64,000 nt of DNA from Flavisolibacter ginsenosidimutans (GCF_007970805.1 NZ_CP042433.1:2356001-2420000), one strand, 5' to 3'. Positions 1-9,342 are shown, counted from the first letter of the stretch. The notes: generated by a model from the sequence alone, not told the origin. Made by a program: numbers and translations.

Positions 1-201
1 GGTTAATAAAAAGATTTTGAAGCAGTCGTATCCGAAGTGCAAGTAAACCCGATTTCAGAAGGACCGATTTGCTCCGATTGACATTGTAATAAGCTATTTT
101 GACATCGCAAAACGGCAATCTATTATTTACAATGTATAATGAGCTTATTGTTTTGTAACAGACGCTCAATCTTTGTTGAAAGATGCAAGCAACGCCCTGT
201 A

Positions 202-2598
202 TTATTTTACGGTGATTGTTTTCTTTAACCGGATGTCAACAGACGAAGCACCAATCCAGATTTGAAATTGTCCCGGCTCTACCGTCCAGTTCATGTTCTT
301 GTCAAGCAGCGCCAAATCATCGGGATAAAGAACAAATTTCACGGTTTTTGTTTCACCGGGATTTAAACCGATTCGCTCAAAACCACGCAGCACCGATTCG
401 TATGTTGTTACGCTGCTCACAACATCTTTCACATAAAGTTGAACAACTTCATCGCCTTTGATTTTGCCGGTGTTGGTTACATCCACCGACACGTTGATGT
501 TGCCTTCCCTGTTGCTTGTTTCCGGCGTAACAACAAGATTACTGTATTGAAAAGTTGTATAACTCAACCCGTAACCGAAAGGATACAACGGACCGTTCAC
601 GCTTGTTTTGCCCGCGCCGTTCGGGTCGGGTGTGGTGGATTGTGAAGCCTGCGAGCCGGGCTTGAAGGGAAAATTAAATTCGATCTGTCCCACCGATTTA
701 ATCCATGTGTTGGTAAGTCTTCCGCCCGGATTGTAATCACCAAACAAAACTTCGGCAATCGCCTTTCCGCCCTGTGGCCCGGGAAATCCTGCATTAATGA
801 TGGCCGGCACATAACGATCTGCCCAGTTAATCGTAAGTGGTTGTCCTGTGATGACCACCAACACAAGAGGTTTACCGGTTGCGTACAAAGCCTCTAACAA
901 TTGCTGCTGCCTTCCCGGCAAATCAAGCGATGTTCTTGACAAGCTTTCCCCCACGGTTGTTTCGTCTTCACCCAAAACGGCCACAATCACATCGGCGTTT
1001 TTTGCTGCGGTAACAGCCCTTTCAATGCTGTCCTTTTCACCGCTGCTCAACGGCGTTGGGATGATTTCCGTTTCGGGCCAACCTGCGTTTACAACGTTGC
1101 AGCCTTTTTCTAAAATAACGTTTGCGTTCTTCCCAAGTTTTTGTTGAATGCCTTCTAATACCGTTGTGAGCGGATTGTTGTTCGGGCCGTAGCGGCTTAC
1201 GGCATAACTTGCATCGTTTGCAAGTGGGCCTGTTACCAATATAGTTTTTACCGCGTTTCTGTTTAAGGGCAATAAATTGTTTGCATTCTTCAATAACACC
1301 ACCGACTCGCGGTTCATCTGCAATTCCATTGAATCGTCTTTTGCGGTGTGCACAATTTTATCGGCCAGCTTTGTGTCTTTCACGTAAGGCGAATCAAACA
1401 AGCCAAGCATAAATTTTACCCGCAGCACGTCTCTTACTCTTTCATCTACTTTTGCTATTGAAAGCTCGCCTTCTTTTACCAATTCACGCACGGGAACAAT
1501 GTAAACTTCGGGCATGCGAAAGTTTGTGTACACGTTCAAACCCGCTTCCACGGCTTGCCGTATTGCTTCTTTAAAATCTTCGGCAACGTGGTGCTTTTCC
1601 CAGATGTATTCCACCGCACGGCTGTCGGAAACCACGTAACCCCTGAAACCGAATTGTTGCCGCAACAATTCGGTAAGAAAATAATGACTGCCGGTTATGG
1701 GTTCTCCGTTCCAATCGTTGTAGCTGCTCATCACGCCAAGCGGATGCGCTTCCTGAATCACTTTTTTGAAAGGATACAAATACAACTGCTGCATTTCACG
1801 GGGCGCAACGTGTGGATCGGTTCTGGCGTTGCCGTCGCGACCGCCTTTTGGCACGCTGTATACCGCAAAATGTTTTAATGTTGAAGCCACGCCTTCGCTT
1901 TGCACACCAAGGCACATTTGCTTTCCAAGTTCGGCAATCAAAAAAGGATCTTCGCCGTAACACTCCACTACCCTTCCCCAGCGCTGGTCTCTTGCCGGGT
2001 CAAGAATAGGCGTGTAAATATTTGTATAGCCCAATGCCTTTGCTTCGCGGCCAACGGTTTCTCCGGCTTGCCTCACCAATGTTTTGTTCCATGTTGCACC
2101 AATGGAGATAGGCGCCGGCAAAGGCGTGGCACGGTCGTGTGTAAGGCCGTGAATGCCCTCGTTGGTAAAGTCAACCGGAATGCCCAACCGCGTTTCTTCC
2201 ACGAACCATTTTTGAATGGTGTTGATGGCTTCAGCATGCTTGCTGAACGGGAAAGAATATTGCGTTTTTAGTTTGTTGCTGCTTAGCTCTTCATCAATAT
2301 TGGCAATGCCGTCTTTCCAGATTTCGTTCTTCCAATTGGCGGCAGGCATTTCATCTTTCAGCACGCGGCCATAACCGTAAAGCGTTGCCATCTGGCAAGT
2401 CTTTTCGTCCAGCGTCATTTGCGAAAGAAGATTTTCTACACGCTTGTCAACTGGTTGCGAAGGGTCTTCAAATACATCCATTGCGCCGTTCTTGTTGAAG
2501 TCAATCCAGCCTTTGCGATAAATGGTTTTGGACTGTGAAAAAGCGCTGCTCAAAAAGAAAAGAAAGAAGAAGATTGAAAAGAATGCCTTTGGTTTCAT
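202..2598 (-). CDS. secreted glycoside hydrolase family 3 beta-glucosidase/xylosidase
   Basis: A 798-residue GH3 exo-acting beta-glycosidase, probably periplasmic, that removes terminal beta-linked glucose or xylose. Residues 1-22 are a signal peptide (long Phe/Leu run, then AFSQ). Next comes a Ca-binding-like Asp-rich segment (DFNKNGAMDVFED, about 33-45), common at the N-terminus of Bacteroidota GH3 enzymes. The catalytic barrel carries the GH3 hallmarks KHFAVYS, and GYVVSDS with the predicted nucleophile near Asp325. The (alpha/beta) sandwich domain follows (VVLLKNANNLLPL, VIVAVLGEDETTVGE). The C-terminus is a fibronectin III-like domain from about residue 690 (YPFGYGLSYTTF onward). Length is normal for the three-domain architecture. 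It stands alone, with no SusCD nearby, so it is probably a general oligosaccharide scavenger. Glucosidase versus xylosidase cannot be decided from sequence alone. Confidence 0.93.
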   Translation of the reverse strand: MKPKAFFSIFFFLFFLSSAFSQSKTIYRKGWIDFNKNGAMDVFEDPSQPVDKRVENLLSQMTLDEKTCQMATLYGYGRVLKDEMPAANWKNEIWKDGIANIDEELSSNKLKTQYSFPFSKHAEAINTIQKWFVEETRLGIPVDFTNEGIHGLTHDRATPLPAPISIGATWNKTLVRQAGETVGREAKALGYTNIYTPILDPARDQRWGRVVECYGEDPFLIAELGKQMCLGVQSEGVASTLKHFAVYSVPKGGRDGNARTDPHVAPREMQQLYLYPFKKVIQEAHPLGVMSSYNDWNGEPITGSHYFLTELLRQQFGFRGYVVSDSRAVEYIWEKHHVAEDFKEAIRQAVEAGLNVYTNFRMPEVYIVPVRELVKEGELSIAKVDERVRDVLRVKFMLGLFDSPYVKDTKLADKIVHTAKDDSMELQMNRESVVLLKNANNLLPLNRNAVKTILVTGPLANDASYAVSRYGPNNNPLTTVLEGIQQKLGKNANVILEKGCNVVNAGWPETEIIPTPLSSGEKDSIERAVTAAKNADVIVAVLGEDETTVGESLSRTSLDLPGRQQQLLEALYATGKPLVLVVITGQPLTINWADRYVPAIINAGFPGPQGGKAIAEVLFGDYNPGGRLTNTWIKSVGQIEFNFPFKPGSQASQSTTPDPNGAGKTSVNGPLYPFGYGLSYTTFQYSNLVVTPETSNREGNINVSVDVTNTGKIKGDEVVQLYVKDVVSSVTTYESVLRGFERIGLNPGETKTVKFVLYPDDLALLDKNMNWTVEPGQFQIWIGASSVDIRLKKTITVK

Positions 2599-2934
2599 TT
2601 ACTTGTTTCGTTTGAAAGAGTGATTCAATTTCCGAACATCGGTTTTGAATGCTTTCGGGAAAAGCAACCGGCTGTACGTGATGAAGATAAAAACCTCTGG
2701 CTTTCTTGTACTAAAGATTTTCTTTTTTCGATTTAATCAAAACATCTGCGATTATTTTTTTCTGCACAAGTGCAAACAAAAAAGTGCGTTGAATTTTGAT
2801 GAAGCAAACAAAGGAATGCCGTATCGGATAAAAGCGAGTGTCTTGATAACTCAATCTGCCTTGGTTAATGTGCTTAAAATCTCTTCGGAAGTAAAAATTC
2901 AGGAATAGGTTTGTGCTTACTGTACGTACTGCGT
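2599..2934. other. intergenic stretch upstream of the GH3 gene
   Basis: This 336-base, AT-rich gap should hold the promoter of the minus-strand GH3 gene and the end of the next transcription unit. A plus-strand open frame of 87 codons (2645-2908) looks random, with Phe/Lys-rich composition and no recognisable domain, and I do not call it. I see no RNA gene or strong terminator. Confidence 0.4.
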
Positions 2935-3255
2935 TCAGCGAAGGCGTTCGTTTCTTTTGTTTGAAGAAGGAAAGAAATGCTCTTCAACCGCTTGGCCAAG
3001 GCCGTTTAAAAGCGTTTTGTTGTCCAGGCTTCCCGTCCATTGCCGGATGCCGCGCACCAGGGTAATTTCGCCGGGCGGTGCGTGCCGCCGGTCTCCATCA
3101 AAATGAAGGAGAAAGGCATAATAAATGCCGGCGGCCTCTCTGCGTATGCGAAAGAGAGCCCGGCCGTTGTTGTATTGAATTGTTGCGTCCAAGTCCATAA
3201 CCAACAGTGTCTGCGAAGCAACTGCAAAATTGACGACAGAGTCCTGGCCGGCCAA
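2935..3255 (-). CDS. conserved-looking small hypothetical protein
   Basis: A small soluble protein of up to 106 residues with no signal peptide, membrane segment or known domain. The stretch from DATIQYNNGRALFRIRRE through ITLVRGIRQWTGSLDNKTL has the amino-acid balance of a real folded protein, unlike the overlapping frames. The only start giving the full frame is TTG at 3255. The first ATG is at 3198 and would give 87 residues, which may be the true start. It lies 59 bases upstream of the broken antiporter gene on the same strand. Function is unknown. Confidence 0.55.
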   Translation of the reverse strand: MAGQDSVVNFAVASQTLLVMDLDATIQYNNGRALFRIRREAAGIYYAFLLHFDGDRRHAPPGEITLVRGIRQWTGSLDNKTLLNGLGQAVEEHFFPSSNKRNERLR

Positions 3256-3314
3256 GCAAGAAAAGCATTTCTAACAACATTCTAATCTGGTTTCCTTTTC
3301 ATCAGCGTTAACGC

Positions 3315-4907
3315 CTATCTGCGCTTGAACAGTTTTCCGAAAATATTTCGGGTCTTGCTTACAGACGCAACCTTGCCGGATAACGTTTCCGCCAACGAAC
3401 CATCCACGTATTGCACGTCGTTCATTTTAAGTCCGCGTTCCACTTGTTGCGGGTAAAGCATAATGAAACCGTTTGCGGTAAAATAGGTGGACAAATAATA
3501 AGGCAACTTTCCCAGCGAAGGCTGATACGAAACATGACCTTTTCGGGAAGAAACAACCACCAGCAAATCATCTTTTTTCACCTCCCTGCTAAAGATGAGA
3601 AAGTCGTCCCAATTGCTGAATTCGGAAAAGATCATTTTGCCCTCGGCCTGTTGCGTTCGTTGCAGTTCTCGCAGTTCTTTCAGGCTTTGCTCAGTCCCAA
3701 AAAAAGACAAAGCCAAACCGGCTTCTTTGGCAATGGTTGCCAGCTTGCCAAACCAATGCCCGAAACCCGGCTCCAGTTCGGCATTTGGCGTTACGGCCAC
3801 CACCATTCGCTTTAAGGTATTAAACGGCTGTACCGATTTGTATATAAAAACCGTTTCGGAAGTATGCTTCAGGATGCGTTCGGCAGTGGCGCCTAAAAAA
3901 TTGTTTTGATTGGCTTTGCGATGAAGGCCGATAATCAAATCCGTGATGTTTTGTTCTTTCAGGGTATAGATAATGCCGTTGCTGATGTTGGCATCAAAAC
4001 GCAACAAAGGAATGATGCTTTGCTCGCGGGCAGCAGCGTGATGAACCGCTTTGTTCATCATCTTTTCGGCCGTTGCTTTTGTTTTACTTTCCTCGCTTTC
4101 ATCGCTCACCACATTTAAGGCGTACACCGGAACGGAACTTTGCTTTGGCTTCAGCATCAAGCCAAAATCAATCAGCTCGGTAACCGTTTCCGGATAGGCT
4201 AAGGAGATGAGTAATTTTTCCGTTTGCTCTGCGCTTCCGGCCACGTTTTCTTCCTGCAAGGCAAATTGCTGCGATGCTTTTTCAACGACGAACGAACTAA
4301 CCGTGCAGGTAATTAAGATCATGATGATGACGCCGTTCAACACGTCCTCGTTTAGCAGGCGAATGGGTTCGCCGGCAGCCGTTTCGCCAATGATCACATT
4401 ATAGCCAACCAACACAATGGCCAAGGTAGCGCCGACTCTTGCGGTGCTAAGGCCAAAGATCATGCGCCGCTCCAAAGCCGAAAGCCGGAAGGTTTTTTGC
4501 GTGGCAAAAGCCGCAATGAATTTTGTGAGAAAGCCCAGCACCGTCATCGTTGCCGCCACTTTCAATGCACCAAACCCTTTGAACAACACACTGAAATCAA
4601 TCAACATGCCGACGCTGATGAGAAAAAAAGGAATGAAGAAAGCATTGCCGACGAATTCAATCCGGTTCATCAGCGCCGATGAATGCGGGATGAAACGATT
4701 GAGCACAAGACCGGCAAGGAAGGCGCCGACGATGTGTTCCAGTCCTGCTGCTTCGGCAAGAAAAGCGCCCAGGAACACCATTGCCAAAACAAAAATGTAT
4801 TGCGCCACCGGCTCTTCAAAGGTTTTAAAAAACCAACGGGCAACAAGCGGGAAAACAAAAATAAAATGCAGCCAAAGGCTGCTGAGGAAAGTGCCAGTTT
4901 CGTCCAT
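3315..4907 (-). CDS. Kef/NhaP-type monovalent cation:proton antiporter, C-terminal part with USP-like domains (frameshifted from upstream half)
   Basis: This frame carries the rear half of a CPA2-family cation/proton antiporter plus a cytoplasmic tail. Real homology starts near the PLVARWFFKTFEEP segment. Membrane helices follow, including the stretch LAEAAGLEHIVGAFLAGLVL and the segment NAFFIPFFLISVGMLIDF, both typical of KefB/KefC and NapA-like proteins. From about residue 215 the tail resembles one or two universal-stress-protein domains (PVYALNVVSD, DLIIGLHRKANQNNFLGATAERIL), a known sensory tail for this class. The first ~20 codons (MDETGTF...) are an out-of-frame reading of the end of the neighbouring frame, so the ATG at 4907 is not a natural start. 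Together with 4670-5473 it makes one protein interrupted by a one-base shift. It is a pseudogene, a sequencing error or a recoded gene. Confidence 0.85.
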   Translation of the reverse strand: MDETGTFLSSLWLHFIFVFPLVARWFFKTFEEPVAQYIFVLAMVFLGAFLAEAAGLEHIVGAFLAGLVLNRFIPHSSALMNRIEFVGNAFFIPFFLISVGMLIDFSVLFKGFGALKVAATMTVLGFLTKFIAAFATQKTFRLSALERRMIFGLSTARVGATLAIVLVGYNVIIGETAAGEPIRLLNEDVLNGVIIMILITCTVSSFVVEKASQQFALQEENVAGSAEQTEKLLISLAYPETVTELIDFGLMLKPKQSSVPVYALNVVSDESEESKTKATAEKMMNKAVHHAAAREQSIIPLLRFDANISNGIIYTLKEQNITDLIIGLHRKANQNNFLGATAERILKHTSETVFIYKSVQPFNTLKRMVVAVTPNAELEPGFGHWFGKLATIAKEAGLALSFFGTEQSLKELRELQRTQQAEGKMIFSEFSNWDDFLIFSREVKKDDLLVVVSSRKGHVSYQPSLGKLPYYLSTYFTANGFIMLYPQQVERGLKMNDVQYVDGSLAETLSGKVASVSKTRNIFGKLFKRR

Positions 4908-5473
4908 AACGCAGGGCCGATGTTTCCGCTTGCACTGCCAACGACGGCAGCCAATACAAGCAAGGCGAGGATATCGGTTAAGATGGTGCCGCCGATGGTT
5001 AACGTAACAGCGCGAAGCCTTGTAATGCCGTATTTACTGACAATGGGATAGGCAAGCAAAGTATGCGTTGCAAACATGCTGGCGAGCAGAAACGACGAAG
5101 GCCAATCGAACTGCAACAGGTAATGAACGGCATAGCTGCCGAGCAACATGGGAATAAAAAAAGTATAAAGGCCAAACACCAAACTGCGCACACGGTTCTT
5201 GCGAAACTCCTGCAGGTCAATTTCAAGACCGGCGGTGAACATAATGTACAAAAGCCCTACCGTGCCGAAAAGAACAATGCTGCTGTCGCGCAGCAAAAGG
5301 TTGAAGCCATAGGGACCAATGATAGCGCCGGCAAGTATCAGCCCGATGATGTGCGGCACTTTTATTTTGTTGAACAAAATGGGCGCAAACAAAATGATGA
5401 AAAGCACCAGCGAGAAAACCACTACCGGGTTGCTCAGCGGAAGCGAAAAATTCAGGTCGCTCAGTAAGTACAT
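4670..5473 (-). CDS. Kef-type cation:proton antiporter, N-terminal part (frameshifted)
   Basis: This frame carries the N-terminal membrane half of the same CPA2 antiporter, with about seven to eight helices. Characteristic stretches are KVPHIIGLILAGAIIGPYG, then GTVGLLYIMFTAGLEIDL, which is the family's GLEID signature, and TLTIGGTILTDILALLVLA, whose Thr-Asp lies at the ion site. The frame remains homologous until about GCILFLF (near 4855). After that it turns into unrelated sequence (SRWRNTFLFWQW...) while the homology continues in the frame of 3315-4907. The true start MYLLSDLNF agrees with normal family length. Nothing else in either half is damaged. The lipoprotein gene at 5483-6064 sits 9 bases upstream on the same strand. 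Confidence 0.85.
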   Translation of the reverse strand: MYLLSDLNFSLPLSNPVVVFSLVLFIILFAPILFNKIKVPHIIGLILAGAIIGPYGFNLLLRDSSIVLFGTVGLLYIMFTAGLEIDLQEFRKNRVRSLVFGLYTFFIPMLLGSYAVHYLLQFDWPSSFLLASMFATHTLLAYPIVSKYGITRLRAVTLTIGGTILTDILALLVLAAVVGSASGNIGPALWTKLALSSAAFGCILFLFSRLLPVGFLKPLKSRWRNTFLFWQWCSWALFLPKQQDWNTSSAPSLPVLCSIVSSRIHRR

Positions 5474-5482
5474 AACCTTTCT

Positions 5483-6064
5483 TTAATCGGTTTGCTTTTC
5501 CAGTTGCAAGGCATACACAATCTTGCAATCGTTGCTTCGCACAATTTCACGTTTGCCTTCGAGATGCGTGTCATCCTTCAGTTGCAACCGCACAACCATC
5601 TGAGCACCCGATGGTGGCACGGCACCCGCAATGTCTTCGGCCAGTTCCAACGCATTGCCGTTTGAATAACCTTTGTAAACACGCACCAATTGCCCGTTGG
5701 CCGTAACGCGTACGTTCAATGTTTTGCCACCGTAAACAAGCTGCCACTGTTCGGTCTTGGTATCGCCAACGGCCGAACCGGCGCAAGTTGTTTCGGTGCA
5801 GGTCATGGTTGCGTTCCAGTTTCCGGCAAGCACGGGATTTACAAGATGCGTGGTATCGTTAACAGCGGCTGCACTGTCCAGAAGGTGTTGCCGCTTGTTC
5901 AACTCTTCTTCTTTCAGCGCAAGCGATTGTTCCTTGCGCTGAAGTTCTGCCGCTTTTTCGTTTAGCCTCGCTTCTTCCTTTTGCAGTTTCTCTTCTTTTT
6001 CGCGAACGTCGCAACCGAAACAGCAGAAGAAAAACAGCAACAAGCAAACAAAGATTCTTTTCAT
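5483..6064 (-). CDS. lipoprotein with N-terminal coiled coil, function unknown
   Basis: About 193 residues from the ATG at 6064, chosen because MKRIFVCLLLFFFCCFGC is a compact lipoprotein signal ending in a lipobox-like FGC. An upstream ATG at 6088 would add eight residues ahead of the signal. After the lipidated Cys come about 45 residues of Glu/Lys/Gln-rich heptads (EKLQKEEARLNEKAAELQ and on), a clear coiled coil. A globular domain follows with four Cys (MTCTETTCAG, NDC) and a beta-rich pattern (QWQLVYGGKTLNVRV). It is probably anchored in the outer membrane or at the periplasmic face. The stop is 9 bases from the antiporter start, so the two may be co-transcribed. I do not recognise the globular domain. 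Confidence 0.75.
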   Translation of the reverse strand: MKRIFVCLLLFFFCCFGCDVREKEEKLQKEEARLNEKAAELQRKEQSLALKEEELNKRQHLLDSAAAVNDTTHLVNPVLAGNWNATMTCTETTCAGSAVGDTKTEQWQLVYGGKTLNVRVTANGQLVRVYKGYSNGNALELAEDIAGAVPPSGAQMVVRLQLKDDTHLEGKREIVRSNDCKIVYALQLEKQTD

Positions 6065-6201
6065 GAAGAACAATTTTTCGGTGTGCATTGAGATAACGCA
6101 GCCAACAAAATTACCCCAACAAAACTGCGGGACGCACAGAAGAAAAAATCTAATGCAGTTTTAATGCAAACATTGAAACAACAAAAAGGAGAAACATTTT
6201 T

Positions 6202-7593
6202 CTAAAGGCGCTGAAGTGTTTTGGCCAAAGGCAACTGCACAGTTACAACGGTGCCCTTCTCCTGATCGGATTCGATTTCAATAGCGCCTTTGTGGATTTT
6301 GATGATGCGCTGTGCCAGCGGCAAACCCAATCCAAACCCGCCGGCAAAACGGTTGTCTTCGATACGGTAAAAGGGTTGAAAAATTTTTTCCCTTTCCGCA
6401 TCCGCAATGCCCGGGCCGTTGTCTTTTACGTACACGAAACAGTTCGCTTCCGAAACACGCAGCGTAACCACGGCCCGGTGATCGTCGGAATATTTGCAGG
6501 CATTGACAACGATGTTTTTTAATGCCGTCATCAGCAATTCTTCGTTGCCGAAAACGAGCAGAGATTCCTCGTTCTCCGGTGGTGCATCGAATTCAAGCAA
6601 CACGGAATAAGCCGTGTTGGTTTTGGAAACGGCGGCCGGCAAATTCATCAGCACTTCGTCAATGCGAACAAGGTCTATCTCCAGGCCGCCGGCATTGCCC
6701 GAAGCTTTGGCAAACTCCAGCAAGGTCTGTGTCAATTTGTTCAGGTGTTGCACGTCCTGGTAAGTGGACTGCATTACGCTGCGATACTCTTCTGCCGCAC
6801 GTTCCCTTTGCAAGGCAACTTCCAACTGGCTCGAGATAGCGGTTAACGGCGTGGACAATTCGTGCGAGGCGTTTGCAATAAATCGTCGCTGCATTTCAAA
6901 ACTATCCTGCAAGCGGTTGAGCAACTCGTTTAACGTAACGGACAACTGGTGCCACTCGTCTTTTGTATTGCCCGCTTTTATACGACGTGCAAGGTTTTGC
7001 GCAGAGATCTCGGCCACGTCTTCGGATATTTTTTTTATCGGCAACAGAAGGCCATTTGAAAAAAAATAGCCGCTGATCAAAACCAAGATATTGCCCACCA
7101 GAAAGCTGACGATGAGGATGCGCAACAAACTATCTAAATTGTTTCTTCCTTCCACGTCTTCGCCCGCCACAGCCATCACCATGCTTGTTTGATTGTCTGC
7201 GTAGGAATAGGCAACGGCCTCCTTTTCACCCGACTCAAAAAAGGCACTGCCGTTTGTTCGTGCCTCATCCAATTGCACATCGCTAATGGTCAAGGTATCA
7301 TTGGGCGCGTCGCTGTAACGGTAAATGCGGCGGTTTTCGTTATCGTAAGCCTGCACCACTTTGTTGGTGATGGCAAGCGTGGTGGACGAGTCAATTCGCT
7401 GCATCAGGTTGCGGTCAAATATTTCGTGCTGGCTTAACAAGCGGGCTGTTGTGATGGCACGATTGATTAAACGGGTTTTGATGGCGCTTATGCGGGCCTT
7501 GTAAGAGAAGTAATAAATTCCTGAACAGACCAACAAGAGAATGACAAACACAAGACCGGAAAAAATCAGCGTTATACGCAGGCGAACGGGCAT
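6202..7593 (-). CDS. sensor histidine kinase with HAMP domain
   Basis: A 463-residue inner-membrane sensor kinase. TM1 is at about 7-29, the periplasmic sensor domain at about 30-155, and TM2 at about 156-178. HAMP follows at about 180-232, then HisKA with the phospho-accepting His244 in NASHELSTPL, then the HATPase domain (N-box NACKYSD, DNGPGI, GFGLGLPLAQRI). The layout matches the ArcS/CusS-like kinases that pair with OmpR regulators. The response regulator ends only 2 bases before this start, so they are translated together. The periplasmic domain has no recognised ligand fold and its signal is unknown. The nearby universal stress protein and antiporter suggest envelope or ion stress, but that is inference. 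Confidence 0.94.
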   Translation of the reverse strand: MPVRLRITLIFSGLVFVILLLVCSGIYYFSYKARISAIKTRLINRAITTARLLSQHEIFDRNLMQRIDSSTTLAITNKVVQAYDNENRRIYRYSDAPNDTLTISDVQLDEARTNGSAFFESGEKEAVAYSYADNQTSMVMAVAGEDVEGRNNLDSLLRILIVSFLVGNILVLISGYFFSNGLLLPIKKISEDVAEISAQNLARRIKAGNTKDEWHQLSVTLNELLNRLQDSFEMQRRFIANASHELSTPLTAISSQLEVALQRERAAEEYRSVMQSTYQDVQHLNKLTQTLLEFAKASGNAGGLEIDLVRIDEVLMNLPAAVSKTNTAYSVLLEFDAPPENEESLLVFGNEELLMTALKNIVVNACKYSDDHRAVVTLRVSEANCFVYVKDNGPGIADAEREKIFQPFYRIEDNRFAGGFGLGLPLAQRIIKIHKGAIEIESDQEKGTVVTVQLPLAKTLQRL

Positions 7594-7595
7594 GG

Positions 7596-8288
7596 CTACT
7601 GGTTGTCTTTTAAAATATAACCCATTCCCACCTGCGTGTGAATCAGCTTTGGTTCAAATTTTTTGTCCACCTTGTTGCGCAGGTAATTAATGTACACGTC
7701 AATCACGTTGGTGTTGGTATCAAAATCAATGTCCCACACGTTCACGGCAATATCGCTTCTCGAAACCACGCGGTTTTTGTTGCGCAGAAGATATTCCAGC
7801 AATTGAAATTCTTTTGCCGTTAAGTGAATGGATGCATCGTTGCGCTTTACTTCTTTGCTGTCCAGATTCACTTCAAGATCGGCAGCCTTTAAGATGCTGC
7901 CGGTGGGAATGGTTTGTTGCATTGTTCGCCGAAGCAGCACGCGAATCTTCATCAGCAGCTCCCTGAATTCAAACGGCTTGATGATGTAATCATCGGCGCC
8001 GGCATCGTAACCTTCAATCTTGTCGCTTAACGAACTTAAAGCTGTGAGCATGATGACGGGAACCTGCACATTTTTTGCCCGAATGTTTTTACACAGTTCG
8101 TAACCGTTGATGCCAGGAAGATTAATGTCGAGCACAACCAAATTAAACGGGTGTATTTGAAACAGCTTCCAGCCAATGGTTCCGTCGTAAGCCGTTTCCA
8201 CCCCAAAGCCTGCTTCCGTTAAGCCCATTGTTAACGCATCGGCAATTTTCTTTTCGTCTTCTACCAGTAATATTTTACGTTCTTCCAT
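7596..8288 (-). CDS. OmpR/PhoB-family response regulator
   Basis: About 230 residues from the ATG at 8288 (MEERKILLVEDE), preferred over the upstream ATG at 8339 because receiver domains start just before the ILLVEDE strand. The receiver domain spans 1-120 with the acidic pair EDE, the phosphorylation site Asp54 (VVLDINLPG), the switch Thr (IMLTA) and Lys (IIKPF). The C-terminal winged helix is of the Trans_reg_C type (LTAKEFQLLEYLLRN, VVSRSDIAVNVWD, VIDVYINYLRNKVD). It is the cognate partner of the kinase at 6202-7593 and probably binds direct repeats upstream of its target genes. The divergent gene at 8430 shares its 140-base upstream region and is a plausible target. Confidence 0.95.
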   Translation of the reverse strand: MEERKILLVEDEKKIADALTMGLTEAGFGVETAYDGTIGWKLFQIHPFNLVVLDINLPGINGYELCKNIRAKNVQVPVIMLTALSSLSDKIEGYDAGADDYIIKPFEFRELLMKIRVLLRRTMQQTIPTGSILKAADLEVNLDSKEVKRNDASIHLTAKEFQLLEYLLRNKNRVVSRSDIAVNVWDIDFDTNTNVIDVYINYLRNKVDKKFEPKLIHTQVGMGYILKDNQ

Positions 8289-8429
8289 GTTTATAGCCTT
8301 GGGCAAGTTAGCAAACTTCACTGCTTTCCATCCAATCACCAGCAGACCGCATCATTTCTAATTTAATTCTAATGCACGCTTAATTAAGCCTTAATGCGCG
8401 GAACGTAGGTTCGCAGTACAAGCAAAAAC

Positions 8430-9251
8430 ATGCACGAACGATTTCAAAACATATTGATTCCTGTTGATTTTTCGCTGAACACCGAAGTAGCGGTTTGCAA
8501 GGCCGTAGAATTGATTGAAAAAGAGGAATCGTCTATCTGCCTCTTGCACGCAATGCCGCATTTTCTTTTCCGAAACAACCGGAAATATTTTACAGAAGCG
8601 GAGCGAAAATTGGCGCAATGGAAAGAGAGCATTGAAGACGGTTTGCCGAACGTGCACGTTTCGTACCGGATACCAAAAGGACCGGCTCAAAAAAGAATCA
8701 TTGAAGCAGCAAGAGAGCTAAGGCCCGATTTAATTGTCATCGGCAAAAGCATGCCTCATGCACGGTGGCCGTTTTTTAAAACACTGATGCCGGCAGCGGT
8801 AGCCGAAACTACAAACATACCGGTGTTAACGGCGAAGCCGGGAGCGCTGCACAACAAACTTAAATCCGTAGTGGTGCCTGTAACAGAGCGCATTCCCGAA
8901 AACAAGCTAAAAACGCTTGAAAGCCTTTGCGCAAGAGGCAATGTAAAAATTCATCTGGTAACCTTTGTTGACGATAAAAACGTACCCGCCGAATTTTCCG
9001 CTTCTACCCTGCTGCAAGTGTATCAATGGCTGAAGACAAGGCTGCATTGCCCCGTGGAGTATTCGGTCATTCACGGCGCCAACAAAGCCAAAGCACTTTT
9101 GAATTATGCGCAAAAAAACGGCGCCGATCTTTTACTTGTGAATGCAAAAACGGAAACGAGGCTTCAGTGCCCGAACGTGTACGTTTCCGATGTGATTTCG
9201 CCCACGTCCAAAGTACAGGTGTTATCGGTACAACGCAACGCCAATTCATAA
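8430..9251 (+). CDS. tandem universal stress protein (UspA family)
   Basis: A 273-residue cytoplasmic protein of two UspA-like halves. The first half (1-140) is clear: the N-terminal strand RFQNILIPVDFS, a helix, then RPDLIVIGKSMPHARWPFFKTLMPAAVAETTNIPV, where a family would show G-x2-G-x9-G-S/T for ATP binding. Here the glycines are mostly replaced (GKSMPHARW), so it may not bind ATP. The second half (145-270) is more divergent (KSVVVPVTERIPENKLKTLE, NGADLLLVNAKTE). It is divergent from the response regulator gene across 141 bases and is followed by a strong terminator. A role in stress or energy-limitation tolerance is inferred from the family. Confidence 0.85.
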   Translation: MHERFQNILIPVDFSLNTEVAVCKAVELIEKEESSICLLHAMPHFLFRNNRKYFTEAERKLAQWKESIEDGLPNVHVSYRIPKGPAQKRIIEAARELRPDLIVIGKSMPHARWPFFKTLMPAAVAETTNIPVLTAKPGALHNKLKSVVVPVTERIPENKLKTLESLCARGNVKIHLVTFVDDKNVPAEFSASTLLQVYQWLKTRLHCPVEYSVIHGANKAKALLNYAQKNGADLLLVNAKTETRLQCPNVYVSDVISPTSKVQVLSVQRNANS

Positions 9252-9342
9252 CTGTAAAACGAGAAGGGAAGAGCCAAAACCGCATCGCAATTCTGAACAG
9301 GTAAACATGGTTAGCAATAGGTGTTTTCATGCGTTGATGATT

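Noticed and set aside
1555..1878. Plus-strand frame of 107 codons inside the GH3 gene
   Set aside because: It is a shadow of the GH3 coding sequence on the other strand, with no domain and atypical composition.
2645..2908. Plus-strand 87-codon frame in the gap after the GH3 gene
   Set aside because: Phe/Lys-rich random-looking sequence with no motif, signal or downstream terminator.
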